Shown here: piece after piece, positions 3,909-5,767 of the stretch
Layout: each line of letters opens with the position of its first letter
Position numbering within the stretch: position 1 is the first letter of the stretch
DNA from: Deltaproteobacteria bacterium
GTDB taxonomy: Bacteria > Myxococcota_A > UBA796
Assembly (NCBI GenBank): GCA_002707085.1
Contig: PALY01000075.1
Coordinates: 2,614-8,380 of the forward strand
DNA: 5,767 bases
Reading direction: 5' to 3'
The notes under the pieces: model-generated
Told to the model about the DNA's origin: nothing
Database searches by the model: none
What the model saw: only the letters and a program-made list of their open reading frames with translations
Program-made: the position numbers and the translations under genes

Positions 3909-5767
3909 AGAAGGTCCGTGCCTCCGGTATTTCCTGCACTATCCGTGATGTCGACTCGAACGGCTCCATCCGGTGTTTCCAGTTCATAAGAAGTGCTTCC
4001 ATCTACAATGACACCCTCTGGAGCGGGTTCGTTCATTGTAGAGCCATCATCCATTGTCCATACGATGGAGGCATTTCGTACCGGGTTTTGACCTTGAGAC
4101 TGCCCATCAATATCAATGAGTCTGTAGCCATTGGAGGGGCCGGGCAGAGATGCTAGGATTGTTCCCTCTCCAATCGATACATTGATGGTTGCCGGGATTA
4201 CATCGAAGGGATCACTGACAATTTCGTAATCAGTTGTCTCCCATGGCCATCTATCAGAGTCACCGATGTACGTTTGTCCGTATACGTGGAAGCGGTATGT
4301 TCCTTCTGGAATGGATGTACGTTCCTCTCCCGTTCCTACCGCCTGCCATGCCGCCCACCAATAGTGAGTTTGGGCCACATCCCATGGGTACAGGGGGTCG
4401 GGTGTGTGTGTGGTGATGATTTCCGGTCGAGAGTCGGTGATTTCATGACCTGCTGGTGTGCGTACCAGTACCCAATCGTCGCCCTCTAAACGTTCAAGTT
4501 CAACAACAGGAATGTCCACGCCAGGGTCTCCGCCGATCCAGGCCATTTGAGCAATTCCTTGGATGCGAGGGATTACACTTTCCGGAATGATCTCGGGGCT
4601 GAGTTCAAGTGGGGTCCATACCTCTTCTGGTAATGAAGTGGGTTGGGTGCCTGCTTCAGGGGTTGTTTCCGGAGGCTTTGTTGGGAGTTCACGGGTCTCG
4701 TATTCGGTGTCGGGAAACTCATTATGAGGGTCTTGTGGTTCCAGCCGTGTGGTGGAGAGATGGCTCCAGATCATGGAGAGGTTGCCTTCCATGATGTGTT
4801 CACCTTGTAGAGGACCCCAAATATTAATGTTGGGTTCGTACCCACCGATAAGCCAATCTTCTGGAATGAGTAGATAGCCTTCGTGGTCTTGAGCGTAGCC
4901 AACCACAAATACATTCTCTAGCCCGTATTCTTCCGCAGCCCGGCGTTTGTATTGTTCGGTGTACATCTGAGTGACTTCGCCAGGAAAAAATCCGATGTAC
5001 ACGTCATCCGTGACTGTGGTGCCGTCTGCTTGAAGGATATCGACAGGGCCAATCCGAGAGGCCGTGGTCATGGCCTGTTTACTGGACGGCAAGGGAAGGG
5101 GGATAGAGTCTGCCCCAAGGTCAAATACGCCTGCAATCAGCCAAGAGACAAGCTCTACCTGCATGCAGCCATCGTATGGAAAGACCGTTGTTCCGATGGT
5201 GCCGGTCGAGACTAACGGCTCTTCGTACCCACAAAAAGCGCCACCATATTCTGCATTGAATTCATCAATAGGTGAGGCGATAGAGCCATCACTTTCGTAA
5301 ATGATATTGTCGGCGATGCGGTCTACTTGGAAGGGCAGGTAGCTCAGTTCTTTGTCGCCGCTTCGTTGTACGCGGATTGTGTCGAGATCTTCTTGGATAC
5401 TTTGGGTGACCGTTTCCAGCAGGATGGGTTGTGTATTCGTTGGGGTGGAGTCCCATAGGTCGAAAATTGTACCTGCCGCATAGTCTCCAATGCTTTCCAT
5501 ACGGGCGTAATTGTCGTCCGTTCCTTTTGGTGTTGTGTCCCCTGCGGAACCCTGCCAATGTGCCACCACTACCGAAGCGTCAAAGTGTTCTTGGAGTGCC
5601 AGTTCTACATGGCCCGGTGCGTCCGTTGAAACCATGGCATTGGATGCTCCAAGCGATGTGCCATGAACTCCAAAGTTAAAGAAGACGCCCATTGGTTGTC
5701 CATCAAGATTGTCGACTCGTAGCACCCAAAGTTGGGGATCCTTTTTGGGGCCGGGGACATGGTCATC
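3905..5767 (-). CDS. neutral/alkaline ceramidase-family hydrolase, C-terminal 620 residues, 5' end beyond right edge
   Basis: Neutral ceramidases are usually secreted or surface zinc amidases that cleave the N-acyl bond of ceramide. The frame is open through position 5767, so the start, signal peptide and first zinc His are not visible. In window numbering, the family pattern is FGVHGTS (32-38, His35 as zinc ligand), AGDTTPK (75-81) at the nucleophile loop usually written GDVSPN, FPGEVTQM (261-268, Glu264 as zinc ligand), and GYLLIPEDW to GGYE with Tyr298 and Tyr310 twelve residues apart, as I recall for the two active-site tyrosines of the human enzyme. Thr79 replaces the expected Ser. A Pro/Thr/Glu-rich linker (341-384) separates the catalytic part from a ceramidase-type C-terminal beta domain (about 395-525) and an extra 95-residue tail that looks beta-rich. 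Cys179 and Cys201 could form a disulfide. The internal GTG at 5725 is not the start, since conserved sequence continues upstream. Family membership is well supported; ceramide as substrate is not. Confidence 0.87.
   Translation of the reverse strand, partial: DDHVPGPKKDPQLWVLRVDNLDGQPMGVFFNFGVHGTSLGASNAMVSTDAPGHVELALQEHFDASVVVAHWQGSAGDTTPKGTDDNYARMESIGDYAAGTIFDLWDSTPTNTQPILLETVTQSIQEDLDTIRVQRSGDKELSYLPFQVDRIADNIIYESDGSIASPIDEFNAEYGGAFCGYEEPLVSTGTIGTTVFPYDGCMQVELVSWLIAGVFDLGADSIPLPLPSSKQAMTTASRIGPVDILQADGTTVTDDVYIGFFPGEVTQMYTEQYKRRAAEEYGLENVFVVGYAQDHEGYLLIPEDWLIGGYEPNINIWGPLQGEHIMEGNLSMIWSHLSTTRLEPQDPHNEFPDTEYETRELPTKPPETTPEAGTQPTSLPEEVWTPLELSPEIIPESVIPRIQGIAQMAWIGGDPGVDIPVVELERLEGDDWVLVRTPAGHEITDSRPEIITTHTPDPLYPWDVAQTHYWWAAWQAVGTGEERTSIPEGTYRFHVYGQTYIGDSDRWPWETTDYEIVSDPFDVIPATINVSIGEGTILASLPGPSNGYRLIDIDGQSQGQNPVRNASIVWTMDDGSTMNEPAPEGVIVDGSTSYELETPDGAVRVDITDSAGNTGGTDLL
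3921..3925 (-). promoter_or_regulatory. possible ribosome binding site of the deoxynucleoside kinase, long spacing
   Basis: On the minus strand GGAGG lies 12 bases before the kinase ATG, inside the last codons of the ceramidase-like gene. The spacing is longer than the usual 5-9 bases, so initiation may rely on ribosomes finishing the upstream gene at the overlapping ATGA. Confidence 0.45.

Noticed and set aside
4401..4412. A short GT-repeat run in the ceramidase-like gene.
   Set aside because: It is about five dinucleotide units, encodes an ordinary Thr-His-Thr stretch on the minus strand, and is too short to call a functional repeat.
1..5767. Search for CRISPR arrays, insertion-sequence ends, tRNA or rRNA genes, riboswitches, toxin-antitoxin or defence genes.
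   Set aside because: Coding sequence fills nearly the entire window and none of the proteins or repeats fit these classes. No direct repeat array or long terminal inverted repeat was seen.

Overview
The window carries four protein genes packed with almost no spare DNA: two are cut by the window edges and two are complete. Base composition is roughly balanced (about half G+C by eye). The style is bacterial: Shine-Dalgarno sites, a 4-base ATGA start/stop overlap, and no introns. The mix of an animal-type (ALDH4A1-like) proline-catabolic dehydrogenase, a neutral-ceramidase-like hydrolase, a rifampicin-phosphotransferase-like enzyme and a deoxynucleoside kinase would fit a Gram-negative lineage such as Myxococcota or other former deltaproteobacteria, or Bacteroidota. 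That placement is inference only; no rRNA or other lineage marker is present.

Layout. Positions 1-785 (minus) hold the N-terminal 261 codons of a delta-1-pyrroline-5-carboxylate dehydrogenase. A 55-base divergent spacer (786-840) follows. Positions 841-3303 (plus) encode an 820-residue protein with an N-terminal PEP-synthase-type ATP-grasp domain, a roughly 400-residue helical middle region and a C-terminal swivelling phosphohistidine domain. This order matches rifampicin phosphotransferases rather than true PEP synthase. It converges on a deoxynucleoside kinase (3300-3908, minus), and the two stop codons interlock within the four bases TTAG. The kinase start overlaps the stop of a neutral/alkaline ceramidase-family protein (3905 to beyond 5767, minus), so these two minus-strand genes look like a translationally coupled operon transcribed from beyond the right edge.

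The four genes do not form one obvious pathway: proline/glutamate catabolism, an unknown ATP-dependent phosphotransfer, deoxynucleoside salvage, and hydrolysis of an N-acyl sphingoid or similar lipid. I see no mobile element, CRISPR array, RNA gene or defence cassette, and no clearly new multi-gene system. The points most worth a second look are the Thr in place of the catalytic Ser in the ceramidase-like protein, its coupling to a nucleoside kinase, the unassigned acceptor domain of the phosphotransferase, an in-frame A7 slippery heptamer just before its phosphohistidine domain, and the interlocked convergent stop codons with an inverted repeat across them.
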